From an uncultured Emergencia sp. (GTDB lineage Bacteria > Bacillota > Clostridia > Peptostreptococcales > Anaerovoracaceae): a stretch of DNA of 64,000 nucleotides. Within the stretch, counting starts at the first letter, position 1; every line of letters starts with the position of its first letter. The DNA is taken from positions 1 to 64,000 of the forward strand of contig CAJFTU010000052.1 in assembly GCA_904420065.1 (NCBI GenBank), written 5' to 3'. A program made the position numbers and the translations under genes. Under the pieces are notes generated by a model. The model saw nothing but the letters and a program-made list of their open reading frames with translations. It did no database searches and was not told the origin of the DNA. Shown here one piece after another: positions 25,208-35,094 of the stretch.

Positions 25208-25531
25208 TTAGTGGGCGTTCCCGTAAAGATTGAGCAGAATACAGCCGACCACGATCAGAACAATCCCGACCAGTCCTACAGCCGATACGCCCTGTCTAAA
25301 TACCACTGCGGAAATTATCGTCGTAGCGATGATGCCGACGCCGCTCCAGGTGGCATAAGCTATTCCCAGATTCAGCCTGAGCAACGATCTGGACAGGCAG
25401 TAAAAGCACAGAATGTACAGGCCAATGCAGCCCAGTGTGGGAAACAGCTTGGTAAAACCTTCCGTATACTTCAGCAGTGTTGTCGCGACCAGCTCCAAAG
25501 CAATAGCCGCGCCTAAAAGAACATAAGCCAT
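25208..25531 (-). CDS. Small multidrug resistance (SMR) family transporter
   Basis: The 107-residue protein has four membrane helices and the SMR pattern: conserved glutamate in AYVLLGAAIALELVATTLLKY (Glu-14 equivalent), AYATWSGVGIIATTIIS and GIVLIVVGCILLNLYG. Proteins of this type act as dimers exchanging protons for cationic drugs or guanidinium. The ATG at 25531 is chosen; the TTG seven codons earlier overlaps the GGAAGG ribosome site itself. No guanidine riboswitch is visible upstream. Confidence 0.85.
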   Translation of the reverse strand: MAYVLLGAAIALELVATTLLKYTEGFTKLFPTLGCIGLYILCFYCLSRSLLRLNLGIAYATWSGVGIIATTIISAVVFRQGVSAVGLVGIVLIVVGCILLNLYGNAH

Positions 25532-25616
25532 AAACAGTTTCTTTCCTTCCAATTCAGATTTTTACTCATACCGGCAGTACCGACAATTTCCCGGGCGGAT
25601 TCCGCCTCTCGTCGAA

Positions 25617-25650
25617 AAAGGCCGGTTCCATCTCTGCAGAACCGGCCAAA
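25617..25650 (-). terminator. Terminator after pyc
   Basis: GGCCGGTTC and GAACCGGCC form a perfect nine-base stem, and on the minus strand TTTTT follows. Confidence 0.85.
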
Positions 25651-25677
25651 GAGATTTTAAGCTCCGATCAGCCTTTT

Positions 25678-28600
25678 CTATTTGTTCTCTTCTTCTCTCA
25701 GTCTTACAACCAGTTCTCCGGCTTTCACCTGCTGACCCTCGTTGACGAAAACCGTATCCACAATTCCGTCATCCGTAGCCAGAATATTGGTTTCCATCTT
25801 CATGGCTTCGATAACCGCTACCGGCTGCTTATCGGTAACTTTCTCTCCCTCTTTCACCAAAATCTTGATGATATTTCCCGGGATATTGGCGCCGATTTCC
25901 ATCGGATTGTTCTCGTCGGCAAAGCGAACGGTGGCAATGGAGGAAACGGCAGACTGCATATCCTGATCCTTGATCTTCACGACCCGTCTGTTTCCGTTGA
26001 CTTCGAAGACCAGATCCCGGTTGCCTTCCGCATCCACATCTCTTATCTCCGTCAGCTTGATGACCAGAACCTTTCCTTCTTCCAGCTTGACCTCGCAGGT
26101 TTCACCTTCCTCCAGTCCGTGGAAGAAGATATCGCTTCCCATGTAACGGAAGTTTCCATCGTTCTTCAGGCTCTTCTGGTAATCTTCGAAGACCTTCGGA
26201 TACATAGCATAACTGATGATCTCCTGCGGCGTGCCTTCCAGATCAAAGTACTTCTGCAGCCCGGATTTAATGTAATCGAAATCCTCCGGCGGTAGCAGTT
26301 CACCCGGTCTGCAGGTAATCGGTTCCTTATCCTTCAGGATCAGTTTCTGCAGATCCTTCGGGAAACCACCTTCCGGCTGTCCCATCATGCCTTCAAAGTA
26401 GGACACGATGGAATCCGGGAAGTCGATACCCTGTCCCTTTTCCAGGATGTTTTCCGGTGTCAGATCGTTCTGCACCATGAAAATCGCCATATCGCCCACA
26501 GCCTTTGAGGACGGAGTTACCTTGACGATATCGCCCAGCATCTGGTTTACCGCCTTGTACATATTCTTCACTTCCTGGAACTTATGGCCCAGGCCAAAGC
26601 TTTCAACCTGAGGCTTCAGATTGGAATACTGACCTCCAGGTATTTCATATTTATAGATTTCTGCCGTCGAAGTAGCCAGTTCCGACTCGAACTTCTTGTA
26701 AACAGGACGAACATCTTTCCAGTATTCGGAGATCTTCTGAATACCGTCGGTATCGATGCCCGTATCCCTCTCACTGTTCTCCAGCGCAGCTACGACAGAG
26801 TTCAGTGCAGGCTGAGAAGTCAGCCCCGACATACTGTTAAACGCCGCATCTACGATATCCACTCCGGCCTGAGCCGCCATCAGGATGGTCGCTACGCCGT
26901 TTCCGCTGGTATCGTGAGTGTGGAGGTGAATAGGAATGCCGATCTCTTCTTTCAGGGCCTTGACCAGCTTGTAAGCGGCCATCGGTTTCAGGAGACCCGA
27001 CATATCCTTAATTCCCAGAATATGGGATCCCCGCTTTTCCAGTTCCTTGGCCATGCGAATGTAGTAATCCAAATTATACTTCTTTCTGGACTCGTCGAGA
27101 ATATCGCCGGTGTAGCAGATGCAGGCTTCTGCAATCTTACCCTGATTCAGCGTCTCATCGAGAGCGACTTCCATACCCTGAATCCAGTTGAGCGAGTCAA
27201 AGATACGGAAGACGTCGATGCCCGAAGCCGCAGAAACCTTGACAAACTCACGGATTACATTATCCGGATAGTTCTTATAGCCCACTGCATTGGCCCCCCG
27301 GATCAGCATCTGGAACATGATATTTGGAATCTTCGCCCGAAGAGTCTCCAGTCTTTCCCAAGGCGATTCCTTCAGGAACCGGTAGGAAGTATCAAAGGTG
27401 GCTCCTCCCCACATCTCCAGGGAAAACATCTCCTTGCCGTACAGCGCCACTGCCGGCGCAATCTTTTCCATATCTACGGTTCTGACTCGGGTTGCCATCA
27501 GAGACTGCTGCGCGTCGCGCATGGTCGTATCGGTGATCAGAAGTTTCTTCTGTTCCAGAGCCCATTTCGCCACTGCTTCAGGGCCTTCCTTGTCCAGCAT
27601 CTGCTTCGTTCCGGACAGGACATTGATCTCCGTCATCGGGATTCGAGGGAATACCGGAACATTAAACTGAGGTTTTATACCTTTTGTCTCATTAACTACT
27701 TTATTTCCTATGTAATTGAGAACTTTCAATTCCCTGTCTTCCGCTTTACGGATGTTCAACAGCTCAGGATTGGCTTCAATAAATCCGGTATCGCAGTTTC
27801 CTTCTCTGAAAGTCGGATGGTTGAGCACGTTGAGCAAAAATCCGATGTTGGTCTTTACGCCCTTGATCTCCGTCTCACGAAGAGCGCGCACAGCCTTTCT
27901 GGCCGCTCCTTCAAAGGTGTTGGCAAAAGCAGTCAGCTTGACAAGCAGGCTGTCGTAGTAAGGGGAAACCACCGATCCGGTAAATCCGTTGCCGCCATCC
28001 AGACGGATTCCGTATCCGGAAGCGCTCCGATAGAGCTCAATCGTTCCAGTATCCGGGGCAAAGCCGTTGGCCGGATCTTCTGTGGTAATTCTGCACTGTA
28101 TCGCATAGCCGTTCAGCCGGATATCCTTCTGATTTTTGATTCCCACTTCGTCGGAATCGAGAGAATAACCCTCAGCGATGAGAATCTGCGACTGCACGAT
28201 ATCGATTCCAGTAACAATTTCCGTCACCGTGTGCTCCACCTGAATCCTCGGGTTCATCTCAATGAAGTAGTGGTTTCCATGCTTATCCAGCAGGAATTCC
28301 ACAGTACCGGCGCTTCTGTAGTTGACCGACCGGGCGATCTTCAGCGCGTCTTCACAGATGGCGTTTCTCTTCTCTTCGCTCAGGCACAGAGAAGGCGTGA
28401 ACTCGATAACCTTCTGATGTCTCCTCTGGATCGAGCAGTCTCTTTCACACAGATGTACCACGTTGCCGTACCTGTCGCCCAGCACCTGTACTTCTATGTG
28501 TTTCGGGCTTTCCAGGTATTTTTCGATAAAGATATCGTCAATACCGAACGCCTTTTTCGCTTCGCTCTTGGCGCTTCTGTATTCCGGAATCAGGTCCTCT

Positions 28601-29139
28601 TCGCTTCTGACGATACGCATACCTCTTCCGCCGCCGCCGGCTGCCGCCTTGAGCATGATCGGATATCCGCACTTTCTGGCAAACTCCTTAGCTTCCTCTT
28701 CTGACGCAATGGCTCTCTCCACACCCGGGATAGTCGGCACACCGACCTTCGACGCTACCAGCTTGGATTTGATCTTATCGCCCAGGCTGTCCATCATCGT
28801 ATGAGTAGGTCCGATAAACTCGATCCCCGCCTTTTCGCAGGCCGCCGCAAATTCTACGTTTTCCGAAAGAAAACCGTAGCCTGGATGAATAGCGTCAACG
28901 CCCTTCGCCTTCGCCAGATCAATGATCTCGTCGATGCCCAGGTATGCGGCTACCGGCGTTTTACCTTTGCCGATCTGATAAGACTCGTCCGCTTTGGTTC
29001 TGAACAGCGAATTCTTATCTTCCTCTGAGTAAATCGCAACGGTTCTGATGCCCAGCTCATTGCAGGCGCGGAAAATCCGGATTGCGATCTCGCCCCGGTT
29101 GGCAACCAGGACTCTCTTGAATTTTTTGATGTCTTTCAT
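25678..29139 (-). CDS. pyc: Pyruvate carboxylase
   Basis: This 1153-residue single-chain biotin enzyme makes oxaloacetate from pyruvate, bicarbonate and ATP. Order: biotin carboxylase (~1-450, opening KFKRVLVANRGEIAIRIFRA, ATP-grasp loop AAAGGGGRGMR), carboxyltransferase (~540-800, TTMRDAQQSLMATRVR, metal site in HLHTHDTSG), allosteric linker, and biotinyl domain (~1080-1150) with the biotinylation motif EAMKMETN. The length is full. It is the last gene of a probable typA-mscS-pyc run. It connects pyruvate to the C4 pool and complements PpdK. Confidence 0.95.
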   Translation of the reverse strand: MKDIKKFKRVLVANRGEIAIRIFRACNELGIRTVAIYSEEDKNSLFRTKADESYQIGKGKTPVAAYLGIDEIIDLAKAKGVDAIHPGYGFLSENVEFAAACEKAGIEFIGPTHTMMDSLGDKIKSKLVASKVGVPTIPGVERAIASEEEAKEFARKCGYPIMLKAAAGGGGRGMRIVRSEEDLIPEYRSAKSEAKKAFGIDDIFIEKYLESPKHIEVQVLGDRYGNVVHLCERDCSIQRRHQKVIEFTPSLCLSEEKRNAICEDALKIARSVNYRSAGTVEFLLDKHGNHYFIEMNPRIQVEHTVTEIVTGIDIVQSQILIAEGYSLDSDEVGIKNQKDIRLNGYAIQCRITTEDPANGFAPDTGTIELYRSASGYGIRLDGGNGFTGSVVSPYYDSLLVKLTAFANTFEGAARKAVRALRETEIKGVKTNIGFLLNVLNHPTFREGNCDTGFIEANPELLNIRKAEDRELKVLNYIGNKVVNETKGIKPQFNVPVFPRIPMTEINVLSGTKQMLDKEGPEAVAKWALEQKKLLITDTTMRDAQQSLMATRVRTVDMEKIAPAVALYGKEMFSLEMWGGATFDTSYRFLKESPWERLETLRAKIPNIMFQMLIRGANAVGYKNYPDNVIREFVKVSAASGIDVFRIFDSLNWIQGMEVALDETLNQGKIAEACICYTGDILDESRKKYNLDYYIRMAKELEKRGSHILGIKDMSGLLKPMAAYKLVKALKEEIGIPIHLHTHDTSGNGVATILMAAQAGVDIVDAAFNSMSGLTSQPALNSVVAALENSERDTGIDTDGIQKISEYWKDVRPVYKKFESELATSTAEIYKYEIPGGQYSNLKPQVESFGLGHKFQEVKNMYKAVNQMLGDIVKVTPSSKAVGDMAIFMVQNDLTPENILEKGQGIDFPDSIVSYFEGMMGQPEGGFPKDLQKLILKDKEPITCRPGELLPPEDFDYIKSGLQKYFDLEGTPQEIISYAMYPKVFEDYQKSLKNDGNFRYMGSDIFFHGLEEGETCEVKLEEGKVLVIKLTEIRDVDAEGNRDLVFEVNGNRRVVKIKDQDMQSAVSSIATVRFADENNPMEIGANIPGNIIKILVKEGEKVTDKQPVAVIEAMKMETNILATDDGIVDTVFVNEGQQVKAGELVVRLREEENK

Positions 29140-29202
29140 GTTATTCTCCCATTCTCTTTATATAAAAGCTCGGCAATGCCGATTTTTTACCAAAAACACA
29201 AG

Positions 29203-29985
29203 TTACTCTATGATATGAACATCCATCTGCGGATAAGGAATATTGATACCTGCTTCATCGAAAGCCAGCTTGACCTTTTCCTCTAAATAATATTTTACAT
29301 CATAATAGCTTTCGGTGGAACACCACACTTTCAGATCCAGCTGCACCGCGTTGGCCCCGTGAGACGACACGCCGATCAATGGCTCGGGATCGTTGAGGAT
29401 TTCCGGATGGGAAGCCGCTACTCGTGCGAGAATCCCTTTCGCCTCCGAGATGTCGGTCTCATAGCTGATGCCGAATGTGCAGTCTACCCGGCGCTTATCC
29501 GCGCCCGAATAGTTAATAAGGACGGAATTGGTTACGGTTCCGTTCGGTACAGTAATCAGTTTATTGTCAAAGGTGTGAAGCTGAGTCGTAAGCAGATCGA
29601 TGTTGTCTACAACACCGGTAATCTCTCCGATTTCTATGGTATCTCCTCTGCTGAACGGTTTGGTGATCAGAATGATAATGCCGCCGGCCACATTGCTCAG
29701 ACTGTCTTTCAGCGCCAGCGCAATGGCCGCTCCTCCCGCGCCGAGAACCGCCACCAGCGAAGCCGGGCTGATGCCCACTTTAGGAAGCATGGCGACGATC
29801 AGAACGACCCAAAGGGTGATTTTCGTTCCCTTAAGGATGAACAGGTGCAGCACTTCATCCAGCTTGGACCGTTCCAGCGCCTTTTTCTCGATGCGAAGCA
29901 ATATTCGTATCGCGATCCAGCCGACCGCAAGGGTTACGGCAATAATTCCGATATCGGTGAGAACCTGTATGGTTCGTTCAGACAT
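29203..29985 (-). CDS. mscS: Small-conductance mechanosensitive channel (MscS family)
   Basis: The 260-residue protein has three N-terminal membrane segments. The pore-lining third segment is glycine/alanine rich (VAVLGAGGAAIALALKDSLSNVAGGIIIL), followed by a cytoplasmic beta domain starting PFSRGDTIEIGEITGVV. These channels open on membrane tension during hypo-osmotic shock. It starts 22 bases after typA on the same strand. Confidence 0.88.
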   Translation of the reverse strand: MSERTIQVLTDIGIIAVTLAVGWIAIRILLRIEKKALERSKLDEVLHLFILKGTKITLWVVLIVAMLPKVGISPASLVAVLGAGGAAIALALKDSLSNVAGGIIILITKPFSRGDTIEIGEITGVVDNIDLLTTQLHTFDNKLITVPNGTVTNSVLINYSGADKRRVDCTFGISYETDISEAKGILARVAASHPEILNDPEPLIGVSSHGANAVQLDLKVWCSTESYYDVKYYLEEKVKLAFDEAGINIPYPQMDVHIIE

Positions 29986-30007
29986 GGCTACCTCCTTAAA
30001 TTCTGGC

Positions 30008-31879
30008 CTACTTTCCGGCTCTCCTTCTTTCGATTTCCCGAAGGAGTTTTTTCCTCAGCCTTATATCATCCGGCGTAACCTCCACCAGTTCATCGTCTTC
30101 GATGAACTCCAGAGCTTCTTCGAGAGAAAAAATTCTGGCCGGAGAAAGCTTAATCGCTTCGTCGCTGCCCGCCGCTCGCATGTTGCTGACCTTTTTGGCC
30201 TTGCACGGGTTGACTTCCATGTCGTCGCTCCGGGAATTCATGCCGACGATCATTCCTTCGTAGACCCGGGTTCCCGGCTCTACGAACATCTGCACCCGCT
30301 CTCCGATATTGAACAGCGCGTAAGGCGTACATACGCCTTCTTCGATAGCGATGGCGACGCCGTTAGTTCTTCCCGGAATATCACCTTTGTATTCTTCAAA
30401 GTCCAGAAAACGGCGCTCCATGGAGCCTTCGCCTCTGGTATCGTTGATAAACTCCGAACGATATCCCAGAAGTCCTCTGGTCGGAACGTGGTATTCGAGG
30501 CGGGAATAACCGTTTTCTCCGGTCATCTGAACCATCACGCCTTTTCGCAGGTTCAGCTTGGAGATGACCGTTCCGGCGTACTCGTCAGGCACGCTGACGA
30601 CCACCTCTTCCACCGGCTCCAGTTTCTTTCCGTTTTCGTCGCGGCGATAGATAACCGCCGGTTTGGATACCGCCAGCTCGTAGCCTTCTCTTCGCATATT
30701 CTCTATAAGGATCGAAAGATGCAGTTCTCCTCTTCCGGAAACTTTGAAACAGTCCGTAGAGTCGGTCTCCTCCACGGTAAGTCCTACGTTGACCTCCAGT
30801 TCCCGATTCAGCCTCTCGCGGATGTGCCGGGAAGTCACGAATTTGCCCACTTTACCGGCAAAAGGCGACTTGTTGACCATGAAGTTCATCGACAGTGTCG
30901 GCTCCTCGATCTGGATCATCTCCATCGGCTGAGGGTCCGCCGGATCACAAATCGTTTCGCCGATGGAGATATCGGCAATACCGGATACGACGGCGATGTC
31001 CCCGCATTCCGCCTCCTCTACGGAGATTCTCTTCAAGCCCCGATAGACGAAGACCTGGTTGATCTTTCGCTGAACAATCTTTCCGTCCTGCTGGGCGACT
31101 GCCACGGTCTGTCCCGCTCTGACAACGCCTCGAGTGATTCTTCCGATCCCCAGCCTTCCGATATAGTCGTCGTACCCGAGGGTGGAAACCTGAAATTGCA
31201 GCGGCTCATTACGGAGATCCGGATACGGACTGCAGTGATCGATAATCGTGTCAAACAGCGGCGTGATATCCAGACCCGCATAGCCTGCCGGCGTATGTTT
31301 CAGTTTGGTATCGCCCTGCTGCACGGACAGTCCTTCCGCATCGGACGGATCTCTGACTGCGATCCCCTGTCTGGCTATGCCGTAGAGGATGGGGAAATCC
31401 AGCTGCTGATCGTTGGCGCCCAAATCCATAAATAACTCGTAGACCTCGTCCACAACTTCGTCGATCCGGGCGTCCTTCTTGTCGATTTTGTTGATGAACA
31501 GGATAGGATTGAGCCCCTGCTGAAGAGATTTGTTCAGAACAAAACGGGTCTGCGGCATCGGTCCTTCACTGGAATCCACCAGCAGGATGACCGTATCCAC
31601 CGTCTTCATAATCCGTTCCACCTCGGAAGAGAAATCAGCGTGACCCGGTGTATCTACAATATTGATTTTAACGTCGCCGTGCATGATCGAACAGTTTTTG
31701 GAATAGATCGTAATTCCCCGTTCCCGCTCGATATCGTCGCTGTCCATTACACAGTCGGCTACCTCTTCGTTGGCCCGAAAGACGCCGCTCTGATTGAGAA
31801 AAGCGTCCACCAGAGTCGACTTTCCCGCATCTACATGAGCGATAACGGCTATATTTATGATTTTCTGTTTTTCAGTCAT
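30008..31879 (-). CDS. typA: Translational GTPase TypA/BipA
   Basis: The 623-residue ribosome-associated GTPase has G1 AHVDAGKST, switch region RGITIYSKN, G3 DTPGHADF and G4 NKIDKKDAR, then EF-G-like domains II, III and V and the TypA-specific C-terminal domain (GVCTPYALFNIGERVQMFVEPG). I start it at the ATG at 31879, seven bases after AAAGGAG. The 23-residue longer frame has no ribosome site. Confidence 0.93.
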   Translation of the reverse strand: MTEKQKIINIAVIAHVDAGKSTLVDAFLNQSGVFRANEEVADCVMDSDDIERERGITIYSKNCSIMHGDVKINIVDTPGHADFSSEVERIMKTVDTVILLVDSSEGPMPQTRFVLNKSLQQGLNPILFINKIDKKDARIDEVVDEVYELFMDLGANDQQLDFPILYGIARQGIAVRDPSDAEGLSVQQGDTKLKHTPAGYAGLDITPLFDTIIDHCSPYPDLRNEPLQFQVSTLGYDDYIGRLGIGRITRGVVRAGQTVAVAQQDGKIVQRKINQVFVYRGLKRISVEEAECGDIAVVSGIADISIGETICDPADPQPMEMIQIEEPTLSMNFMVNKSPFAGKVGKFVTSRHIRERLNRELEVNVGLTVEETDSTDCFKVSGRGELHLSILIENMRREGYELAVSKPAVIYRRDENGKKLEPVEEVVVSVPDEYAGTVISKLNLRKGVMVQMTGENGYSRLEYHVPTRGLLGYRSEFINDTRGEGSMERRFLDFEEYKGDIPGRTNGVAIAIEEGVCTPYALFNIGERVQMFVEPGTRVYEGMIVGMNSRSDDMEVNPCKAKKVSNMRAAGSDEAIKLSPARIFSLEEALEFIEDDELVEVTPDDIRLRKKLLREIERRRAGK

Positions 31880-32109
31880 GAAAACTCCTTTATTTATTGT
31901 ACTCAAAAATATCCGACAGAATCCTCTCGGATTTTCTAATGATACCACACAATTCGTAAATATTCAATAGTACGCAAAAATATCAGCCTATCTTTGCGGA
32001 AGCAAAAGCCCAACCCGATAAACGGCAAATCCGGTTGAAGAGACGAACACTTCGCCCTTCCTGCGCATATAAATAACAGTAATGATTCATATATGATTGG
32101 AGGATTACC

Positions 32110-32652
32110 ATGCCTACTGTTTATCTGAGTCCGTCAACGCAGGAATACAACCTGTTTGCCGGCGGCGGCACAGAAGAATACTATGCCAATCTTATTACGG
32201 ATGCCATGATTCCCTATCTTCGGGCCAGCGGAATCAATTTCGTCCGAAACGATCCCGGCGGAACGGTGAACGATTCCGTAAACAGTTCCAATGCGGGGAA
32301 CTACGATCTTCACCTGGCCATCCACTCTAATGCGGCTCCGGAACGGCTTTCCGGCGCTCTCAAAGGTCCGGACGTCTACTATTACAGGGACAGTACAGAG
32401 GGCAAAAGGGCTGCGGAAATCATCGCAAACAATCTGAAGATAATCTATCCCGATCCGTCTCTGGTTACCACGGTGCCCAACACTTCGCTGGCTGAGCTTC
32501 GCCGCACAAAAGCTCCCGCCGTACTGGTGGAAATCGCCTACCACGATAACATCGACGACGCCAACTGGATTAAGGACAACGTAGAGGCGATCGGCAGAAA
32601 CTTGGCCCTTTCCGTAGCGGACTTTCTCGGCGTCCCTTTTATTGAACCCTGA
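32110..32652 (+). CDS. N-acetylmuramoyl-L-alanine amidase (Amidase_3 type)
   Basis: The 180-residue zinc amidase cleaves the muramoyl-alanine bond of peptidoglycan. Zinc-ligand region LHLAIHSNA and the C-terminal catalytic glutamate in APAVLVEIAYHDN are present; the usual first histidine of family members is less clear near the N-terminus, where CxHGG-like sequence is replaced by GGGTEEYYAN. There is no signal peptide, so export would need another route, as with forespore- or mother-cell-produced amidases. TTGGAGGATT precedes the ATG. Confidence 0.78.
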   Translation: MPTVYLSPSTQEYNLFAGGGTEEYYANLITDAMIPYLRASGINFVRNDPGGTVNDSVNSSNAGNYDLHLAIHSNAAPERLSGALKGPDVYYYRDSTEGKRAAEIIANNLKIIYPDPSLVTTVPNTSLAELRRTKAPAVLVEIAYHDNIDDANWIKDNVEAIGRNLALSVADFLGVPFIEP

Positions 32653-32705
32653 ATCCTTTTGTGTTAAAATGTTCCCCGTAGAAAACCATAACGGGAGAAC
32701 AGGTA

Positions 32706-33860
32706 ATGGAACAATTAGAAAAACTTTTCACTGATATTTTTTCCGGGGCAGAACTGGTCCGCGCCATTTTCTCAGGAAAGCGCAGAAAATCATCTTCGTG
32801 CAGCCGCGCGGTGATCCGCCCGGTGATGCTGTCCGGAAATCTTTCCTTTCAGGCTGAATACACAGAAGGGCCAAAGGTCATCCACCGCAATATGAGCGGC
32901 ACAGAGGCAGCGGAAGAAGCGCTCCGCCCCGTTGCCGAGGAGTTTAAACAGATCAATATTTTCACCCTGAGTGAAGACATTCAGGTGCTTGCCGCAAAAG
33001 CCGACAGACCGAGAATCACCTCCGGTCCGGCTACAAAAGGTATGCCCAGCCTTTCCCACGACAAGAAAAAGCGCTATCTGATTCCCGACGGCCAACCCTG
33101 CGATTTTCTCATACGGCTGGGCGTCATGGATCAAAGCGGGAAAGTATACAAGCGTCATTACAGCAAATTCCGACAGATCAATCGCTTTTTGGAAATTACC
33201 GACGACGTGTTCCCTTGTCTGCCTGAGGACAGGACACTGAAGATCATCGACTTCGGCTGCGGTAAAGCTTACCTCACCTTCGCCCTCTGGCATTATCTGC
33301 ATGCCATAAAGAAAAGAAAGGCGGAAATCATCGGATTGGATCTGAAAAAAGACGTCGTTGCCTTCTGCAGCAAGGTGGCTTCTGATCTGCATTATGACGG
33401 CTTGAAATTCCTCATCGGTGACATCGCAAAATACAGCGACGACCGAGCCGATATGGTGGTCACTCTTCACGCCTGTGACACGGCTACGGATTACGCGCTG
33501 ATCAACGCTGTCTCCTGGCAGAGCAAAGTGATCCTGTCCGTTCCCTGCTGTCAGCATGAATTGTTCAAACAGATCAGCAACCCGATTCATCAGCCCATGC
33601 TCAAGCACGGCATACTGAAAGACCGATTTACCGAGTATCTGACCGACGGCCTCAGAGGCCTTAAACTGGAAGCGGCAGGCTATGATGTGGCCATGATTGA
33701 ATTCACCAGTTTGGAGCACACGGCAAAGAATATCATGATCAAAGCCATAAAGAAAGAACCGGCGGATCCTTCACAGGCGGCACGAGCCCAGAGTGAGTAT
33801 GAACAGCTCCGGGACTTTTATCACGTACATCCGACCATAGACGGTCTTCAGACCATCTGA
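32706..33860 (+). CDS. Class I SAM-dependent methyltransferase (Methyltransf_32-like)
   Basis: In the 384-residue protein the SAM-binding motif I is IIDFGCGKAYLTFAL (residues ~178-192) with the acidic end of strand 2 in EIIGLDLKKDVV, and a later VPCCQHEL segment characteristic of this family. The N-terminal ~150 residues are a separate domain with basic stretches that could bind RNA. The substrate is unknown. It ends at a strong terminator, 50 bases after the amidase gene. Confidence 0.75.
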   Translation: MEQLEKLFTDIFSGAELVRAIFSGKRRKSSSCSRAVIRPVMLSGNLSFQAEYTEGPKVIHRNMSGTEAAEEALRPVAEEFKQINIFTLSEDIQVLAAKADRPRITSGPATKGMPSLSHDKKKRYLIPDGQPCDFLIRLGVMDQSGKVYKRHYSKFRQINRFLEITDDVFPCLPEDRTLKIIDFGCGKAYLTFALWHYLHAIKKRKAEIIGLDLKKDVVAFCSKVASDLHYDGLKFLIGDIAKYSDDRADMVVTLHACDTATDYALINAVSWQSKVILSVPCCQHELFKQISNPIHQPMLKHGILKDRFTEYLTDGLRGLKLEAAGYDVAMIEFTSLEHTAKNIMIKAIKKEPADPSQAARAQSEYEQLRDFYHVHPTIDGLQTI

Positions 33861-33861
33861 A

Positions 33862-33910
33862 AAAGACGGCCGGTCAGCCTGAATGCAACAGGCTGACGGA
33901 CCGTCTTTTT
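33862..33910 (+). terminator. Intrinsic terminator after the methyltransferase
   Basis: AAAGACGG...GTCAGCCTG pairs with CAGGCTGAC...CCGTCTTT with small mismatches and is followed by T residues. Confidence 0.85.
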
Positions 33911-33963
33911 ATCTGTGTCTTCCCCTCTGCGGGCTGCTGACTGAATGCACTCGATTTTCCGTC

Positions 33964-34644
33964 TCAATTCTTTCCGGAATCCTTCGACCAAAGTTTCCTC
34001 CCAAAGTGAGCAACAAATATGCACAAGCCCATCAGCGCCAGATAATCGAGATAGAACAATGCGAGAGGCTCGCTAAAATCCAAAAATACGAACTCCGACC
34101 GCAGGAAAAGGTAGACTGGAAAATCTCGTTTAAAAAAGACGAAGATTCCGTATCCTGCGATCATCGCCGCTATAGCGGTAAAGCAGGCCTGCGGTACGGC
34201 CTTCCTCCTCTCCGAAGCCAGCCTACTGCACACCGCGCCGGCTGCCATATTCCAATGGAGACCCAGGTGAAATCCGACAAGCAGAAATCTCCAGTAAGCG
34301 CCGAGGATATGCAGACGGCGAGCCAGGCCGAGTCCGCTTTCTGCAGGCAGAAATTCGAACACGTGGCGTGACAGAACGATTCCGCTGTACATCTGTATCA
34401 GCATCACGGCCAAAAGAAGCAGGTCCGTGGTAAGCAGCACAATTCTTGCCGGCGTATATTTCCCTTTAAAGATACGGCGGTAACAGCTGCGGTTTAAGAT
34501 GTTGTGGATAATGAACAGAACCAGCAAGCCGGCCCCGGCCCACTCGTGAGCCACTTCTCCCCAAAAGGGATAACCGTTCAAAAACAGGAGCAGTATCGTC
34601 ATCAGTATATCCACGGAAATCTTTCTCTTTGCTTTTCCGCTCAT
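33964..34644 (-). CDS. DUF4405-type membrane protein
   Basis: This protein of about 226 residues has several hydrophobic helices; HEWAGAGLLVLFIIHNILN and HILGAYWRFLLVGFHLGLHW carry paired histidines, as in DUF4405 proteins that resemble di-heme cytochrome b subunits. Heme binding is inferred from that histidine pattern. It is placed near flavodoxin-type genes, which fits a redox role. ATG at 34644 with GGAAGAG upstream is preferred over the longer frame. Confidence 0.65.
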   Translation of the reverse strand: MSGKAKRKISVDILMTILLLFLNGYPFWGEVAHEWAGAGLLVLFIIHNILNRSCYRRIFKGKYTPARIVLLTTDLLLLAVMLIQMYSGIVLSRHVFEFLPAESGLGLARRLHILGAYWRFLLVGFHLGLHWNMAAGAVCSRLASERRKAVPQACFTAIAAMIAGYGIFVFFKRDFPVYLFLRSEFVFLDFSEPLALFYLDYLALMGLCIFVAHFGRKLWSKDSGKN

Positions 34645-34688
34645 GGCTCTTCCTTTCTCGTCCTTTGCTTTTCCCAATGAATCCAACT

Positions 34689-35085
34689 TTAAATCTTCTG
34701 ATTGCCGCAGGACCACACATGATCTTCTGCAGCCGTCTTCTGCGTATTCTGTGCCATGACGCCCACCAGACGATGCGGCACATACAGTTCCTCCAGGTAA
34801 GCCGGCTCACGCTCCTTCTCTCGAAAGATCAGATTATAATGTCCCTGAGCAGATATGAATCTGGAAAATCCTTCCTTGTCCGGCAGGACGTTGACCTTTG
34901 CAAGCTGGCAGGCAAAATCGTCAGAAATATCAACATATCACATCTTTTCCTTTTCACTATTTCGTTCAGGTTTTCCAAAACATCGTAGATAGGCGTTCTG
35001 TATTCCCACATGCGGTAGATGTATAGATCCACATACTCCATGCCCTGATTTTTCAGGCTTTTACTGCGCATCCTTTCGATGTGCT
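34689..35085 (-). pseudogene. Broken aldo/keto reductase
   Basis: Minus-strand fragments in two frames match an aldo/keto reductase: SLKNQGMEYVDLYIYRMWEY (about 35062-35003) and, after a frame change, FACQLAKV, FSRFISAQGHYNLIFREKERE (split by me here) and LEELYVPHRLVGVMAQNT before a stop at 34689. The N-terminal third is gone, the middle has a frameshift, and the region between the NHYNLI-type strand and the C-terminus is deleted. It begins right after the flavodoxin-type gene, so it was probably once part of that operon. Confidence 0.75.
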
Positions 35086-35094
35086 GCCATCAGG

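Noticed and set aside
26584-28704. A 706-codon open frame on the plus strand opposite pyc
   Set aside because: It lies wholly antisense to pyruvate carboxylase, which has complete motifs; the translated frame shows no recognisable domain and no ribosome site. It is a composition shadow.
29600-31435. A 611-codon plus-strand frame across mscS and typA
   Set aside because: It is antisense to two genes with clear catalytic motifs and spans their junction; there is no promoter or ribosome site.
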